Positions 43,585 through 52,739 of a stretch of 64,000 nt of DNA are shown piece after piece. The notes under the pieces were generated by a model that saw only the letters and a program-made list of their open reading frames with translations, had not been told where the DNA came from and searched no databases. The stretch is from Leptolyngbya ohadii IS1 (GTDB lineage: Bacteria; Cyanobacteriota; Cyanobacteriia; Elainellales; Elainellaceae). The position numbers and the translations under genes are program-made. Positions within the stretch are counted from its first letter, which is position 1; every line of letters starts with the position of its first letter. The DNA is taken from assembly GCF_002215035.1 (NCBI RefSeq), contig NZ_NKFP01000006.1, forward strand, positions 2,695,080 to 2,759,079. The letters are read 5' to 3'.

Positions 43585-44466
43585 ATGATTGATTCGGCTA
43601 TTGATTCGGTTCCCGACCACGATCGCGATCAGCGGTTGACGAATTTGCAGATTTTTCTAGAGGTTGCAACCGAAGCAGCTCTGGCGGGTGGGGCTGTCCT
43701 GCAAGCGTTTTCCGGCAAGCTGGAGCAAGTCCAGGAAAAGGGGCGACCCGGTGATCTGGTGACAGAGGCAGACAAAGCAGCGGAAGCGGTCATCCTGGAG
43801 GTCATTCGGCGACATTTCCCCGACCACGGCATTCTGGCAGAGGAATCGGGGCGGTCTGGCTCGGAGACGGCGGGGTATTTGTGGGCGATCGATCCGCTGG
43901 ACGGCACCACGAACTATGCCCATCAGTATCCGGCGTACACTTGCTCGATCGGCTTATTAATTGACGGCAATCCCCAGGTTGGAGTCATCTTCGATCCGGT
44001 GCGGCAGGAACTCTTTCGCGCCGCGACAGGACTGGGGGCAACCTGCAATCGGCGATCGATCCGGGTGTCCCAAACCGCCACGCTGAGACAGAGCTTATTA
44101 GTCACGGGCTTTGCCTACGATCGCCACCAGACGGCGGATAATAACTATGCTGAATTCTGCCATTTCACCCACCTGACTCAGGGGGTAAGACGGAGCGGAT
44201 CAGCCTCACTCGATTTAGCTTCTGTTGCCTGCGGACGACTGGACGGCTACTGGGAACGGGGGCTTTCTCCGTGGGATCTCGCAGCCGGAGTGGTGCTGGT
44301 GCGGGAAGCAGGTGGAGAAGTCACGGCATACGATCTCAGTCCGTTTGACCTGTACTCCGGGCGAATTCTGGCAACGAATGGACGCCTTCATGGGGCGATC
44401 AGCCAGGAATTGCTGCAAGTCAAGCCGTTGGTGAATAGCGGGCAGCTTCCCCTACCAGAGAACTAA
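43585..44466 (+). CDS. Inositol monophosphatase-family protein
   Basis: 293 residues. The Mg-binding motif A is W-A-I-D-P-L-D-G-T-T-N-Y-A-H and motif B is WDLAAGVVLVREAGG. EAD (VTEADKAAE) and EE (ILAEESG) metal sites are present too. Cytosolic lithium-sensitive phosphatase fold; substrates include inositol phosphate, fructose bisphosphate or PAP depending on member. It lies 5 bp after the ferredoxin, so they form a two-gene unit. Confidence 0.93.
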   Translation: MIDSAIDSVPDHDRDQRLTNLQIFLEVATEAALAGGAVLQAFSGKLEQVQEKGRPGDLVTEADKAAEAVILEVIRRHFPDHGILAEESGRSGSETAGYLWAIDPLDGTTNYAHQYPAYTCSIGLLIDGNPQVGVIFDPVRQELFRAATGLGATCNRRSIRVSQTATLRQSLLVTGFAYDRHQTADNNYAEFCHFTHLTQGVRRSGSASLDLASVACGRLDGYWERGLSPWDLAAGVVLVREAGGEVTAYDLSPFDLYSGRILATNGRLHGAISQELLQVKPLVNSGQLPLPEN

Positions 44467-44579
44467 CGATCAGACGCGGGATCGCCCAGGCGGAGACGGA
44501 TTCAAGCAGTTCTCATTCACCGGATAATCACAGTACACTGAAGGGAACCCTAGAACTGTAGGGGTGTGGGATCAGCAGT

Positions 44580-45536
44580 ATGGCTTTCAAAATTGAACAA
44601 GGGCTTTTTAGTCTCAACTTTACCGACTACCACGCAATTTTGGGCGTCCCGGTCGATGCAGACCTGAATGCGATTCGCAAGCGATATCTGCAAATTGCCC
44701 GTCGCCTTCACCCGGACAGTAACTCTGCTGAAGACGAAACCAATCGGCAGAGGGCGGCTGCGTTCTTGTCGAAACTGGTAAATCCTGCCTACGAAAAACT
44801 GTCGCAGGAAAAGAACTATAACGAATACTGCATCCTGGTGCGGCTCAAGGGGCAGCAGGCACTCCAGCAGCAGGAAACGGTCATCCTGACATCGCCCTCC
44901 GCGCTAAAACTGGCAAATGCTGGCGATATTACCAACACCTATCGATCTGAGCTGCGGGAATTAGTCGCTCAGCAGTATGAACAGCTTGACCAGACGATCG
45001 ATTTGATTGGGCAAATCAGCGAACTGAATCTGGTTTACCTGATGCGAAAGGAGAAAAAAGGAGAAACCCCGCTTGCCTCTCCTGCGACCAGTCCAGCTAC
45101 TACTGCCTCCAGGGCTGCGAACTCACAGGCGGCAACTCCTGCGGCAACAGCTGCTCCACCCACTCGCGATGCCCTGATCGAGTCTTACCTCTGGCGTGCC
45201 CAGGAACTCGAAAACCGCAAGGATTACCCGAAAGCGATTCTGGAACTCCGTGAGGCGCTGAAGCTAGAGCCGACTAGCAGCACCTGTCACAGTCGGCTAG
45301 GTGCGATCTTCTTGAAGACGAACCAGCCCACGATGGCGAGGATTCACTTCAACAAAGCGTTGGAGTTAAACCCTCAAGATGAGGTAGCCTTGGAAGGTAA
45401 AGCTAAACTGGAAGGCTCAAGCAGTTCCACAACCGCTACCAAGCCCACTGCGGCAAAATCCAATCCGAAGGGTAAAAAACCTGATACGAAAGGGGGTGGA
45501 GGTTTATTTGGGCTGTTTGGCGGCAAGAAGAAGTAA
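44580..45536 (+). CDS. J-domain protein with C-terminal TPR repeats
   Basis: 318 residues. The N-terminal J domain (about 17-80) has the H-P-D motif in ARRLHPDSNS. The middle is an Ala/Thr/Pro linker (PATSPATTASRAANSQAATP...). Two TPR units follow (AILELREALKLEPTSSTCHSRLGAIFLKTNQ and ARIHFNKALELNPQDEVALEG), then a Lys/Gly-rich tail. It lacks the Gly/Phe and zinc domains of DnaJ proper, so it is a co-chaperone-like type III J protein. hisZ begins 3 bp after it. Confidence 0.9.
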   Translation: MAFKIEQGLFSLNFTDYHAILGVPVDADLNAIRKRYLQIARRLHPDSNSAEDETNRQRAAAFLSKLVNPAYEKLSQEKNYNEYCILVRLKGQQALQQQETVILTSPSALKLANAGDITNTYRSELRELVAQQYEQLDQTIDLIGQISELNLVYLMRKEKKGETPLASPATSPATTASRAANSQAATPAATAAPPTRDALIESYLWRAQELENRKDYPKAILELREALKLEPTSSTCHSRLGAIFLKTNQPTMARIHFNKALELNPQDEVALEGKAKLEGSSSSTTATKPTAAKSNPKGKKPDTKGGGGLFGLFGGKKK

Positions 45537-45539
45537 GTA

Positions 45540-46784
45540 ATGGTCTATCAACCGCCTGTGGGGGCGCGGGATCTCTTTCCCCTGGATGTCGCGCAAAAAC
45601 GCTGGATCGAGGAACACATTCAAACTGTTTTTCACCGCTGGGGCTATCACCGCATCATTACATCGACGCTGGAGCGACTAGAAACCCTGATGGCAGGGGA
45701 CGCGATCGATCCGGCAACGGTGATTCAGCTTCAGGATTTGGAGGGACAGCCCCTTGGTCTGCGTCCTGAGTTAACCGCCTCGATCGCCAGAGCTGCGGTA
45801 ACGCGCATGGCAGGTGTCCCCTACCCGCAGCGCCTCTATTACAATGCCAATGTGTTTCGGCGAGCAGCGCAGGGCAGCCATAATCGACAGCAGGAGTTTT
45901 ATCAGGCAGGGGTAGAGCTACTGGGGGCGGGCACGGTTGCCGCCGATGCAGAAATTCTGCTACTGCTGACGGACGCTTTGCAGGCGTTGGGTCTACCGGG
46001 CTGTCATCTAATTCTGGGAGAAGCGGGTCTAACGCGATCGCTGCTGTCTGCCTTCCCCAATTCCGTACGAGATCAGGTGCGGGAAGCCATTGCCACCCTC
46101 GATCGAATGCGGCTGGAAACAATGAAGCTCTCTCCCGAACTGCGGGAACGGGCGCTGCTGCTGCTGGATTTGCGGGGCAACCCGGCGGATGTGCTCCAAC
46201 GGATTTCGAGCTTTGACCTGGAACCTGCCCAGCGAGAAACGGTAAACAATCTAAAGCTACTGCTGGAACTGCTGCAAGCCAGCCAAGCATTCAGCCAGTC
46301 CTCCCACGGCAAACCGCTGTCGATCGTTCTGGACTTGAGCCTGATTCAAACCTTTGACTACTACACAGGCATTGTCTTTGAGGTGGTGAGCGGTACGGCT
46401 TCCGGTCAGCGGGTTCTGGGGCAGGGCGGACGCTACGACCAACTCCTAGAGCTTTATCACCCCCAGGGAAATCCTTGTCCGGGCATTGGCTTTGTGCTGA
46501 ATATCGAGGAACTGCATCAGGTGCTGCTCTCCCAGGAGAAACTGCCGCTCCAAACGCCCGCCTGCGATTATCTGGTCGTTGCAAAAACGCCCGATGCGAT
46601 GGCAAATGCCTTTGCCTATGCGGCTAGCTTACGCGAATCGGTAGGTCTGACGCGGGTTGAGGTGGAGCTGGGCAACCGATCGACTCCAGAGGATGTTCGT
46701 GACTATGCCCGTCACCGCAGAATCCATCAGATCGCCTGGGTTGATCAGGAGGGGCGATCGGATTTGGAGCAGGTGGACAAATAA
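45540..46784 (+). CDS. hisZ: ATP phosphoribosyltransferase regulatory subunit
   Basis: 414 residues resembling a class II histidyl-tRNA synthetase without catalytic function. MVYQPPVGARDLFPLD, LRPELTASIARA, Y-N-A-N-V-F-R and GQGGRYDQLLELYH mark it as HisZ. It joins short-form HisG to give active ATP phosphoribosyltransferase, the first step of histidine synthesis. hisG is not beside it. The 3-bp gap from the J-domain gene suggests one transcript. It reads through 40 bp of the convergent hypothetical frame. Confidence 0.93.
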   Translation: MVYQPPVGARDLFPLDVAQKRWIEEHIQTVFHRWGYHRIITSTLERLETLMAGDAIDPATVIQLQDLEGQPLGLRPELTASIARAAVTRMAGVPYPQRLYYNANVFRRAAQGSHNRQQEFYQAGVELLGAGTVAADAEILLLLTDALQALGLPGCHLILGEAGLTRSLLSAFPNSVRDQVREAIATLDRMRLETMKLSPELRERALLLLDLRGNPADVLQRISSFDLEPAQRETVNNLKLLLELLQASQAFSQSSHGKPLSIVLDLSLIQTFDYYTGIVFEVVSGTASGQRVLGQGGRYDQLLELYHPQGNPCPGIGFVLNIEELHQVLLSQEKLPLQTPACDYLVVAKTPDAMANAFAYAASLRESVGLTRVEVELGNRSTPEDVRDYARHRRIHQIAWVDQEGRSDLEQVDK

Positions 46785-47146
46785 TCGGTGCCTTCTTCAG
46801 GTCGCAGAGATTCAAAACCACGCTGGTTCAAACTGCTCCACGTTAATGACTCTGCCGTAAAATCGGGTTTCACCAACCTTCGGCGCGGCGAAGCCAGAAA
46901 GTTGAACAAAGCCCGCGTAGTTGTCGATCGCATTACATTAATGGTCGCTGGAAGGAAGGCTTTGAGCTTGAGCCTGGGAAATTGCCGAACTGCGTGGACG
47001 ATCGACCAGATCAGCACAATCCCAAACAGGCAGAATAGTCCGAGCTGAAGCAGCGCAACCAGCATAAACAGCGGAAAGGGAAAGAACCACTGAAAGAGCA
47101 TTGGCGGCAGAGCCACATAAAAAATATCCAGGCTGAGCCTGGACAC
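46745..47146 (-). CDS. Possible small membrane protein
   Basis: A frame of 133 residues (MSRLSLDIFYVALPPMLFQWFFPF...) with one or two hydrophobic segments in its first 55 residues, then a basic region and a low-complexity tail that overlaps the end of hisZ. No family is recognised. The N-terminal part has genuine membrane character and fills the gap to the DHH gene, but the overlapping tail is suspicious. An ATG at 47101 is a shorter alternative start. Confidence 0.4.
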   Translation of the reverse strand: MSRLSLDIFYVALPPMLFQWFFPFPLFMLVALLQLGLFCLFGIVLIWSIVHAVRQFPRLKLKAFLPATINVMRSTTTRALFNFLASPRRRLVKPDFTAESLTWSSLNQRGFESLRPEEGTDYLSTCSKSDRPS

Positions 47147-47210
47147 CAGAAGTAGGGTTAGCTATAAATCAAGACAGTTTCAATCAAGACAATTCACGCC
47201 AGGCTATGAA

Positions 47211-48605
47211 TTAAACGGTGCGGATGATGCCGTTTTCCGGGTTGACCAAACGATAGAGCTTTTGTTTGACCTGGGCGTCGTAGACCTCCCACTTCATGCG
47301 GGTGTACTCGGCGTTTTCGTTGAAGCCGGATAGGAAGCCCATCGGAATCTCGAAGCCGCCCGCCATCGATCGTCCGCCGCCAAAGAACCGCCCGTGGGTG
47401 TCTTGCCCAAAGGCTTCCTTGATGAACTCGTCGGGGTCAAGGGTGATTTTATTCGTGCGAAGCGAACCGACGACGACCTCCAGATCTTCATCCTCGTCGT
47501 GGACGATGCCGTAGACAACAGCAGTGTGGACGTTCTCCTCCGTCACCAGAAAGTCCGCTGCCTGGGGAATTGCATCCCGATCGTCATAGCGCAGATAGCC
47601 CACTCCGGCGATCGAGAAGTTGTTTTGTAAGACCCGGTTGCGGAGCGATCGTTCGATCACGTCCATCACCCGCTTTGAGCGGGAGGCTTGCAGCACCGAG
47701 TTCAAAAGCTGGGAGTCGTAGTAGCGACTGAGATAACCCGCTGCCAGAAAGTCCTCTTCCTGTGCCTGCATCAGTCGATTGGTGTCCGATCGGATGCCGT
47801 GCATCAGGGCAGTCGCGCATTTGATGTGTTCGCTGTTGCTGCTGTCCAGCTTGAGCAGTCCGGCTTGCAGGTATTGGGTGAAGATCGTTGCCGTGGCGCG
47901 GGTCTGGGGACGCAGATCGACAAATTCTGCTTTCAGTTCGCCCTGGCTCGTATGGTGGTCAATCACCGCCAGAATCGGCAGGTTTGCCTGCTGCACGAGG
48001 GGCATGAACTGGGTCGTGGTGCCCTGGTTATCGATTAACACACAGCCCTGGTAGTGGGACAAATCCTTCTCCTTCAGGGCTTGACCAGAGCAACGCTGAG
48101 CAGGCAACCCTGTCAGGCGAACCAGCGCAATATTTTCCTGGTGGCTGAGCGTTCCGGCGTACACAATGTCGCAGGTAATGTCAAACTGCTCCGAGATCAG
48201 ACGATATGCCCAGGCACCCGATAGCGCATCCGGATCGGGAAAGTCTTGCAGAAGAACAAGGTGACGTTCGCCCCGGTGCTGTTCTAGCAGTCGTCTCAAG
48301 GCTTCAGTGCGCTGCTCTGTCACCCGCCATCCCTGGGGAGTCAGTCCGTTGTAGGGCGGCTGATTTGCCCGGCTCGATTCTCGTCCCGATTCAGCAGAAC
48401 TTACCTGAGCAGGGGACGATCGGCGAGATGCCGCCGCTGATGGTTCATCTGACAATTCGGCAGACGACACAGCGGACTTGGGCGATTTAGCCTTAGCACG
48501 TTCTCGATCGGCATCCACATCGGACTCCCTATCGGACTCTACAGTGGCAGTTTCAGTCATCAACAGCGAACCGTCGTAGGGTTTAAGCGAATTTAATTGC
48601 TGCAT
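47211..48605 (-). CDS. DHH-family phosphoesterase (NrnA/RecJ-like)
   Basis: 464 residues. The first ~100 residues are a polar Ser/Ala/Glu-rich region with low conservation. The DHH domain follows: LQDFPDPDALSGAWAYRLI (D-x-D), VIDHHTSQG (DHH), and DTNRLM. The C-terminal DHHA1-like part contains G-R-x-F-G-G-G-R-S-M-A-G-G-F-E-I-P. The family degrades oligonucleotides or cyclic dinucleotides. Two in-frame starts (48605 and a downstream ATG near 48560) are possible. No partner gene is adjacent. Confidence 0.9.
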   Translation of the reverse strand: MQQLNSLKPYDGSLLMTETATVESDRESDVDADRERAKAKSPKSAVSSAELSDEPSAAASRRSSPAQVSSAESGRESSRANQPPYNGLTPQGWRVTEQRTEALRRLLEQHRGERHLVLLQDFPDPDALSGAWAYRLISEQFDITCDIVYAGTLSHQENIALVRLTGLPAQRCSGQALKEKDLSHYQGCVLIDNQGTTTQFMPLVQQANLPILAVIDHHTSQGELKAEFVDLRPQTRATATIFTQYLQAGLLKLDSSNSEHIKCATALMHGIRSDTNRLMQAQEEDFLAAGYLSRYYDSQLLNSVLQASRSKRVMDVIERSLRNRVLQNNFSIAGVGYLRYDDRDAIPQAADFLVTEENVHTAVVYGIVHDEDEDLEVVVGSLRTNKITLDPDEFIKEAFGQDTHGRFFGGGRSMAGGFEIPMGFLSGFNENAEYTRMKWEVYDAQVKQKLYRLVNPENGIIRTV

Positions 48606-48905
48606 ATAGGGCGAGGGTCAACAATAGGCTGACACTGTTTTTCTCCATCCCTCGCGAAAACAGGTCAGATTAAACGGAGTTAGGGTAAATCCCTTAGATT
48701 TGATCTTTGCAAAAAAACGGTGCAGCGGCATCCTGCCTTTTGAGATTCCGCCTTTTGACTGAGTGGAAAACATGCGTAGAAATTCGCAGGTACGTCTTTA
48801 GGGATCTCTCTAGCCATCGAAAGTTCGACCGCCCGACCGCTTCGCGCAACCGCCACAGGCGGATCGTCTGCCAAAAACCCCCGGTGTCTCCTCACAGCCA
48901 GGGGT
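48606..48905. other. Spacer of 300 bp
   Basis: GCGAGGG and CCCTCGC (48611-48617 and 48649-48655) form a 7-bp stem just upstream of the DHH start. Nothing else is recognised, apart from the imperfect direct repeat TGCCTTTTGAGAT/CGCCTTTTGACTG. Confidence 0.4.
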
Positions 48906-49403
48906 TCAGGTACCAATCACATATTTCTGCCATTCCTTGTGAAGACCGCTTTTTATATGCTTCGTCACTTCAAAGTACAGCCCGCTGTAAGGCTTGTGCG
49001 GTTCATTTCGCAGCGGCATCCCGGCTTCCCTGGGTGTCCGGTTGCCCTTCTTGACGTTGCAGCGAACGCAGGCAGTCACAATGTTTTCCCAGGAATCGCC
49101 GCCGCCACGCGATCGCGGGATCACATGATCTAATGTTAGCTCATCTCCCGTATAGCCGCAGTATTGACAGGAATGGCTGTCCCGATGCAGGATATTGCGG
49201 CGAGTGAGCGGAATCTCTTTGTAGGGAACCCGGACATAGTGGCGCAGCCGGATTACCGTTGGCAGGGGCATTTCGGAATACACAACTTTCCCATTGTGTT
49301 CGACCTGCTCTGCCTTTCCCTTAATCAGTAGAACCACTGCCCGTCGCCAGCTCGTAATGTTGAGTGGTTCGTATGAGGCGTTCAGTACAAGAACCTTGCC
49401 CAT
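48906..49403 (-). CDS. HNH endonuclease
   Basis: 165 residues. The HNH core is C-Q-Y-C-G-Y-T-G-D-E-L-T-L-D-H-V-I-P-R-S-R-G-G with zinc-binding C-x2-C and ACVRCNVKKGNRTP as the second C-x2-C. The N-terminal region MGKVLVLNASYEPLNITSWRRAV is conserved in a widespread cyanobacterial HNH family found outside phages and restriction systems; its target is not known. It is a single gene on the minus strand. Confidence 0.93.
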   Translation of the reverse strand: MGKVLVLNASYEPLNITSWRRAVVLLIKGKAEQVEHNGKVVYSEMPLPTVIRLRHYVRVPYKEIPLTRRNILHRDSHSCQYCGYTGDELTLDHVIPRSRGGGDSWENIVTACVRCNVKKGNRTPREAGMPLRNEPHKPYSGLYFEVTKHIKSGLHKEWQKYVIGT

Positions 49404-49687
49404 TGACAGAATCTGATTCAGAAGGTTTTACAGATAGTAACATATTGGCACTAAAGCGTGGGAGATAGTGACATTTTGTCAAGAGGGGATTTAGGGATTC
49501 GGGAGTAATTTTCGATCCCAAATTCAGAATTTCAGTCTGAAGCTGGTTTTATTGGCTTTCATTTTGGGCTAGATACTTCTGGCTAGATAGAGTACAAATT
49601 GCGTGTGGTGTTTCGCAGAGATAAAGATTTCGGTCGCGAATTTCAGTAATGTGGTGCGGGTTGTGTGAGCAAGAGGAGTGAATCAAA

Positions 49688-50887
49688 ATGCTGAGCTGGG
49701 AACTTTCGCCCGATCTGGCAACCCATCGGCGCGATCGAGCATGGGTAGAAATTAATTTGAATGCGCTGGAACACAATGTCCGGCAAATTCGACGGAAACT
49801 GTCGCCCCATACGGCACTATTGGCAGTCGTAAAAGCTGATGCCTACGGACATGGAGCCGTTACCATTGCCCGATCGGCGCTTCAGCAGGGAGCGAGCTGG
49901 CTAGGAGTGGCTACGATCCCGGAGGGCATTGAACTACGAAAGGCGGGGATTAAGGCTCCGATTCTGCTGCTGGGCGCAACCAATACCCCAGAGGAAGTGG
50001 AAGCTGTTTCCCAATGGCGAATTGAACCAACCCTCTGCACGCCGAAGCAAGCATGGGTGTTTAAAGAAACGATCGCCTCAGAAGGACGGAATCGCCTCCC
50101 TGTGCATTTAATGATTGATACCGGAATGTCGCGTCTGGGGGTTCCCTGGCAACAGACCGCAGAGCTTGGGCAGCTTGTCTCCGGCATCCCTCAGCTGCAA
50201 ATCGCCAGCGTTTATTCCCATCTGGCAACGGCGGACAGTCCCGACCCCACGATCATGCAACTCCAGCATCAGCGCTACCAGACGGCGATCGCCCAACTGA
50301 AATCGATCGGGGTTCATCCGCCCCGCTTACATTTCGCCAATTCTGCTGCCACGCTGGTTGATTCGGCACTGCACTACGACATGGTGCGCGTGGGGCTGGC
50401 AATGTATGGGCTTTATCCCGCTCCCCACCTGCAAGGGACGATCGACCTCCAGCCCGTAATGCAAGTGAAGGCAAGAGTGACCCAGGTGAAGGAAATTGCT
50501 GCCGGAACGGGGGTGAGCTACGGCTATCAGTACGTTGCCGATCGCGATATTCGGTTAGCAGTGGTGGGCATTGGCTATGCGGACGGCGTGCCGCGCAATT
50601 TGTCCAACCGGATCGAAGTGCTGATTCGCGGTCAGCGGGTGCCCCAGATCGGTGCGATCACAATGGATCAGCTGATGCTGGATGTCAGCCGCATTCCCAA
50701 CCTGCGCGAAGGGGAAGTGGTCACGCTGCTAGGACAGGATGGCAACGATCGGATTACGGCGGACGATTGGGCAAACAAGCTAGGTACGATTTCCTGGGAG
50801 ATTTTGTGCAGCTTTAAGCATCGGCTGCCCCGGATTGCGATCGGCTCAACGTCTGAGCGGCAGCCCGAAATTTTTGTGCGCGAATAA
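49688..50887 (+). CDS. alr: Alanine racemase
   Basis: Converts L- and D-alanine for peptidoglycan; cytosolic and PLP-dependent. The PLP lysine is in AVVKADAYGHGA, and the catalytic Tyr in ISYGYQ-like VSYGYQYVAD; further marks are HLMIDTGMSRLG, SVYSHLATAD, RVGLAMYGLYP and ITMDQLMLDV. 399 residues, normal. The first ~15 residues (MLSWELSPDLATHRRDRA) lie before the conserved WVEINLNAL. Confidence 0.97.
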   Translation: MLSWELSPDLATHRRDRAWVEINLNALEHNVRQIRRKLSPHTALLAVVKADAYGHGAVTIARSALQQGASWLGVATIPEGIELRKAGIKAPILLLGATNTPEEVEAVSQWRIEPTLCTPKQAWVFKETIASEGRNRLPVHLMIDTGMSRLGVPWQQTAELGQLVSGIPQLQIASVYSHLATADSPDPTIMQLQHQRYQTAIAQLKSIGVHPPRLHFANSAATLVDSALHYDMVRVGLAMYGLYPAPHLQGTIDLQPVMQVKARVTQVKEIAAGTGVSYGYQYVADRDIRLAVVGIGYADGVPRNLSNRIEVLIRGQRVPQIGAITMDQLMLDVSRIPNLREGEVVTLLGQDGNDRITADDWANKLGTISWEILCSFKHRLPRIAIGSTSERQPEIFVRE

Positions 50888-51142
50888 TCCTGAAAATCCC
50901 CTGCAAATAACCCGTCCAGAAATAAAACTTCATCGACTCTCCACAGACTTTCCTGGGAGAATCACCGGAACGGCAACCGATCGCCCTGTATCAGCACCTA
51001 AGCCAACCCCAGGGAAACCCTAGATGAACCCAAACGGTCGCTAAGCAAAGCTTTGTGCCCCCGCAGGGAATAGGATTTGCCCATTTTGCGGTGCTGCCTG
51101 GGTGCTTTTTACGGGTGTCTTTCAACAAGGAGCGCGATCGAT

Positions 51143-52294
51143 ATGCTGGATACAAATCAGATTTTGGAAGAATCAGGACTTCGCCTCACCAGAAACGAAA
51201 TCGATTTAATCCGCCAGCGGATGCCTCCTCCTGCACCCAATGGAAAAATCTATGTCGATGGGGTTTTTGAAGGAGGTGGAGTTCGAGGCATTGCTTTTTT
51301 GGGTGCCCTGCGCTGCTGTGCCGATGTGGGAGTGACCTGGCGTAAAGTGGCAGGAACTTCGGCTGGTGCAATTACCGCCGCCCTAGTTGCCGCCGACTTT
51401 CCGATCGCCCACCTGGAGAAGATCATCGGCAGCATGAACTTTATGGAGTTCCTAACGGAAAAAACCAGTCCGCTGATTTTCAATGGCGATCCGGCAGATG
51501 ATCTGGGTCATCCCCTCTGGCTGATTCTGTGGCTCCAGCTTGCGGGCAAATCGGGGCAGTATTCAGGAGAACCCTTTCGCCGCTGGATGGCAGGAATTTT
51601 GCGGAAACAGGGATTGACCGATTTTGTCAGTCTCAGGGAGCAATCGACGGACGGGGTAAAACGCGAACTGAAGGTTGTTGTCTCCGATGTCTCCAAAGGC
51701 GAGATGCTGGTTTTGCCGGATGATCTGACCCTGATGCAGGAGCAGTTGGGCTTCCGCGATGCGGGCGAGTTTGAAATTGCCGAGGCGGTGCGGCTCTCGA
51801 TGAGTATTCCGCTGTTTTTTGAAGCGGGAAAGCTGGGCAGTTCCAGAATTGTGGATGGCGGCATTCTCAGCAACTTTCCGCTGTGGATCTATGACTTTAA
51901 GCCGGGAGTCAGTCAGCAAACCTGTCCCCGTTGGCCCACCTTTGGTCTCCGGCTGACCCAGAACAACAATCAGCAGGGTAAGCCGATTAACGGACCATTT
52001 GATATGCTGCGCGCCATGTTCAGCACGATGATGGTGGCACGCGATCAGTATCACCTGAGCCAGGGCAAACAGGATCGCGTTGTGGAAATTGATGTCGCCC
52101 AGGCAAACGCCACCGCAACGGAGTTTAATCTGAGCGATGACAAAAAGCGTACCCTCTACCGCATCGGCTACAAGGCAATGAAGCAGTTCTTCCTGGGGGA
52201 TGCTCGGCAGCAACCCTGGGACTGGGATGAGCATCTGCGCCGCCGGGGGTATGACCCCGTCCAGTGCCGTGAGGAATACGCCTCAAAATCGTAG
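51143..52294 (+). CDS. Patatin-like phospholipase
   Basis: 383 residues from the ATG at 51143, behind AAGGAG 11 bases upstream (the longer frame from 51077 lacks a ribosome site). The glycine-rich oxyanion loop is F-E-G-G-G-V-R-G-I-A, the catalytic Ser is in G-T-S-A-G, and the Asp is in V-D-G-G-I-L-S-N-F-P. The first 40 residues precede the domain. Such enzymes hydrolyse membrane lipids; in cyanobacteria the physiological target is unknown. Confidence 0.9.
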   Translation: MLDTNQILEESGLRLTRNEIDLIRQRMPPPAPNGKIYVDGVFEGGGVRGIAFLGALRCCADVGVTWRKVAGTSAGAITAALVAADFPIAHLEKIIGSMNFMEFLTEKTSPLIFNGDPADDLGHPLWLILWLQLAGKSGQYSGEPFRRWMAGILRKQGLTDFVSLREQSTDGVKRELKVVVSDVSKGEMLVLPDDLTLMQEQLGFRDAGEFEIAEAVRLSMSIPLFFEAGKLGSSRIVDGGILSNFPLWIYDFKPGVSQQTCPRWPTFGLRLTQNNNQQGKPINGPFDMLRAMFSTMMVARDQYHLSQGKQDRVVEIDVAQANATATEFNLSDDKKRTLYRIGYKAMKQFFLGDARQQPWDWDEHLRRRGYDPVQCREEYASKS

Positions 52295-52307
52295 TTCCTG
52301 AGCTTAC

Positions 52308-52355
52308 CCTCAAGACAATCTATGAATATAGGCTGAATCATAGATTGTCTTGAGG
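52308..52355. repeat. 18-bp perfect inverted repeat
   Basis: CCTCAAGACAATCTATGA at 52308-52325 is exactly complementary to TCATAGATTGTCTTGAGG at 52338-52355, with a 12-base loop. It lies 14 bp after the patatin stop and 57 bp before tRNA-Ser. No T tail follows on either strand in the plain terminator sense (CAAAAAACC on plus). Confidence 0.9.
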
Positions 52356-52412
52356 CAAAAAACCGATCGCTTGCAGAAGAAGAAGAATCTGATATACTAA
52401 GATTTTGTCAGC

Positions 52413-52506
52413 CTGGAGAGGTGGCTGAGTGGTCGAAAGCGGCAGATTGCTAATCTGTTGTACGGCAGGTAACTCCGTACCGAGGGTTCGAATCCCTCTC
52501 TCTCCG
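52413..52506 (+). tRNA. tRNA-Ser (anticodon GCU)
   Basis: 94 nt. The acceptor GGAGAGG pairs with TCTCTCC (one G-T), discriminator G. D-arm GGCTGAGTGGTCGAAAGC, anticodon stem-loop CAGATTGCTAATCTG with anticodon GCT, long variable arm, and T-arm GGTTCGAATCCC. CCA is not encoded. TATACT about 20 bp upstream is a likely -10. Confidence 0.95.
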
Positions 52507-52530
52507 TCAGGTTATCGCTTTAGGTACTTT

Positions 52531-52561
52531 AAATCACCTTTGGTTCTGCTGAAGGTGATTT
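52531..52561 (+). terminator. Hairpin terminator of tRNA-Ser
   Basis: AAATCACCTT and AAGGTGATTT form a perfect 10-bp stem with an 11-base loop, 25 bp after the tRNA. The stem itself ends in T-rich sequence. Confidence 0.6.
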
Positions 52562-52663
52562 CGTCATACTTACTTGCCTTATCTACACTTGCTTTATCTA
52601 CGATGTTCGCTCCGCTCCCCTAACCTCCTAGCGTGTAAACACCAGTCACTCTCTTAGCAGCAC

Positions 52664-52730
52664 GGGTTCCGAACGCCCCCTAGCCTCCCAATTCTGGGGG
52701 GAACTCTATTGCTGATTCATTTGGGAGGGC
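52664..52730. repeat. Palindromic intergenic element
   Basis: CCCCC/GGGGG and CCTCCCAA/TTGGGAGG are nested around ATTCTGGGGGG. Sequences of the CCCCCTAGCC...CAATTCTGGGGG type are dispersed in many cyanobacterial genomes. It ends just at the stop of the large exported protein. Confidence 0.55.
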
Positions 52731-52739
52731 AAGAGGTGC

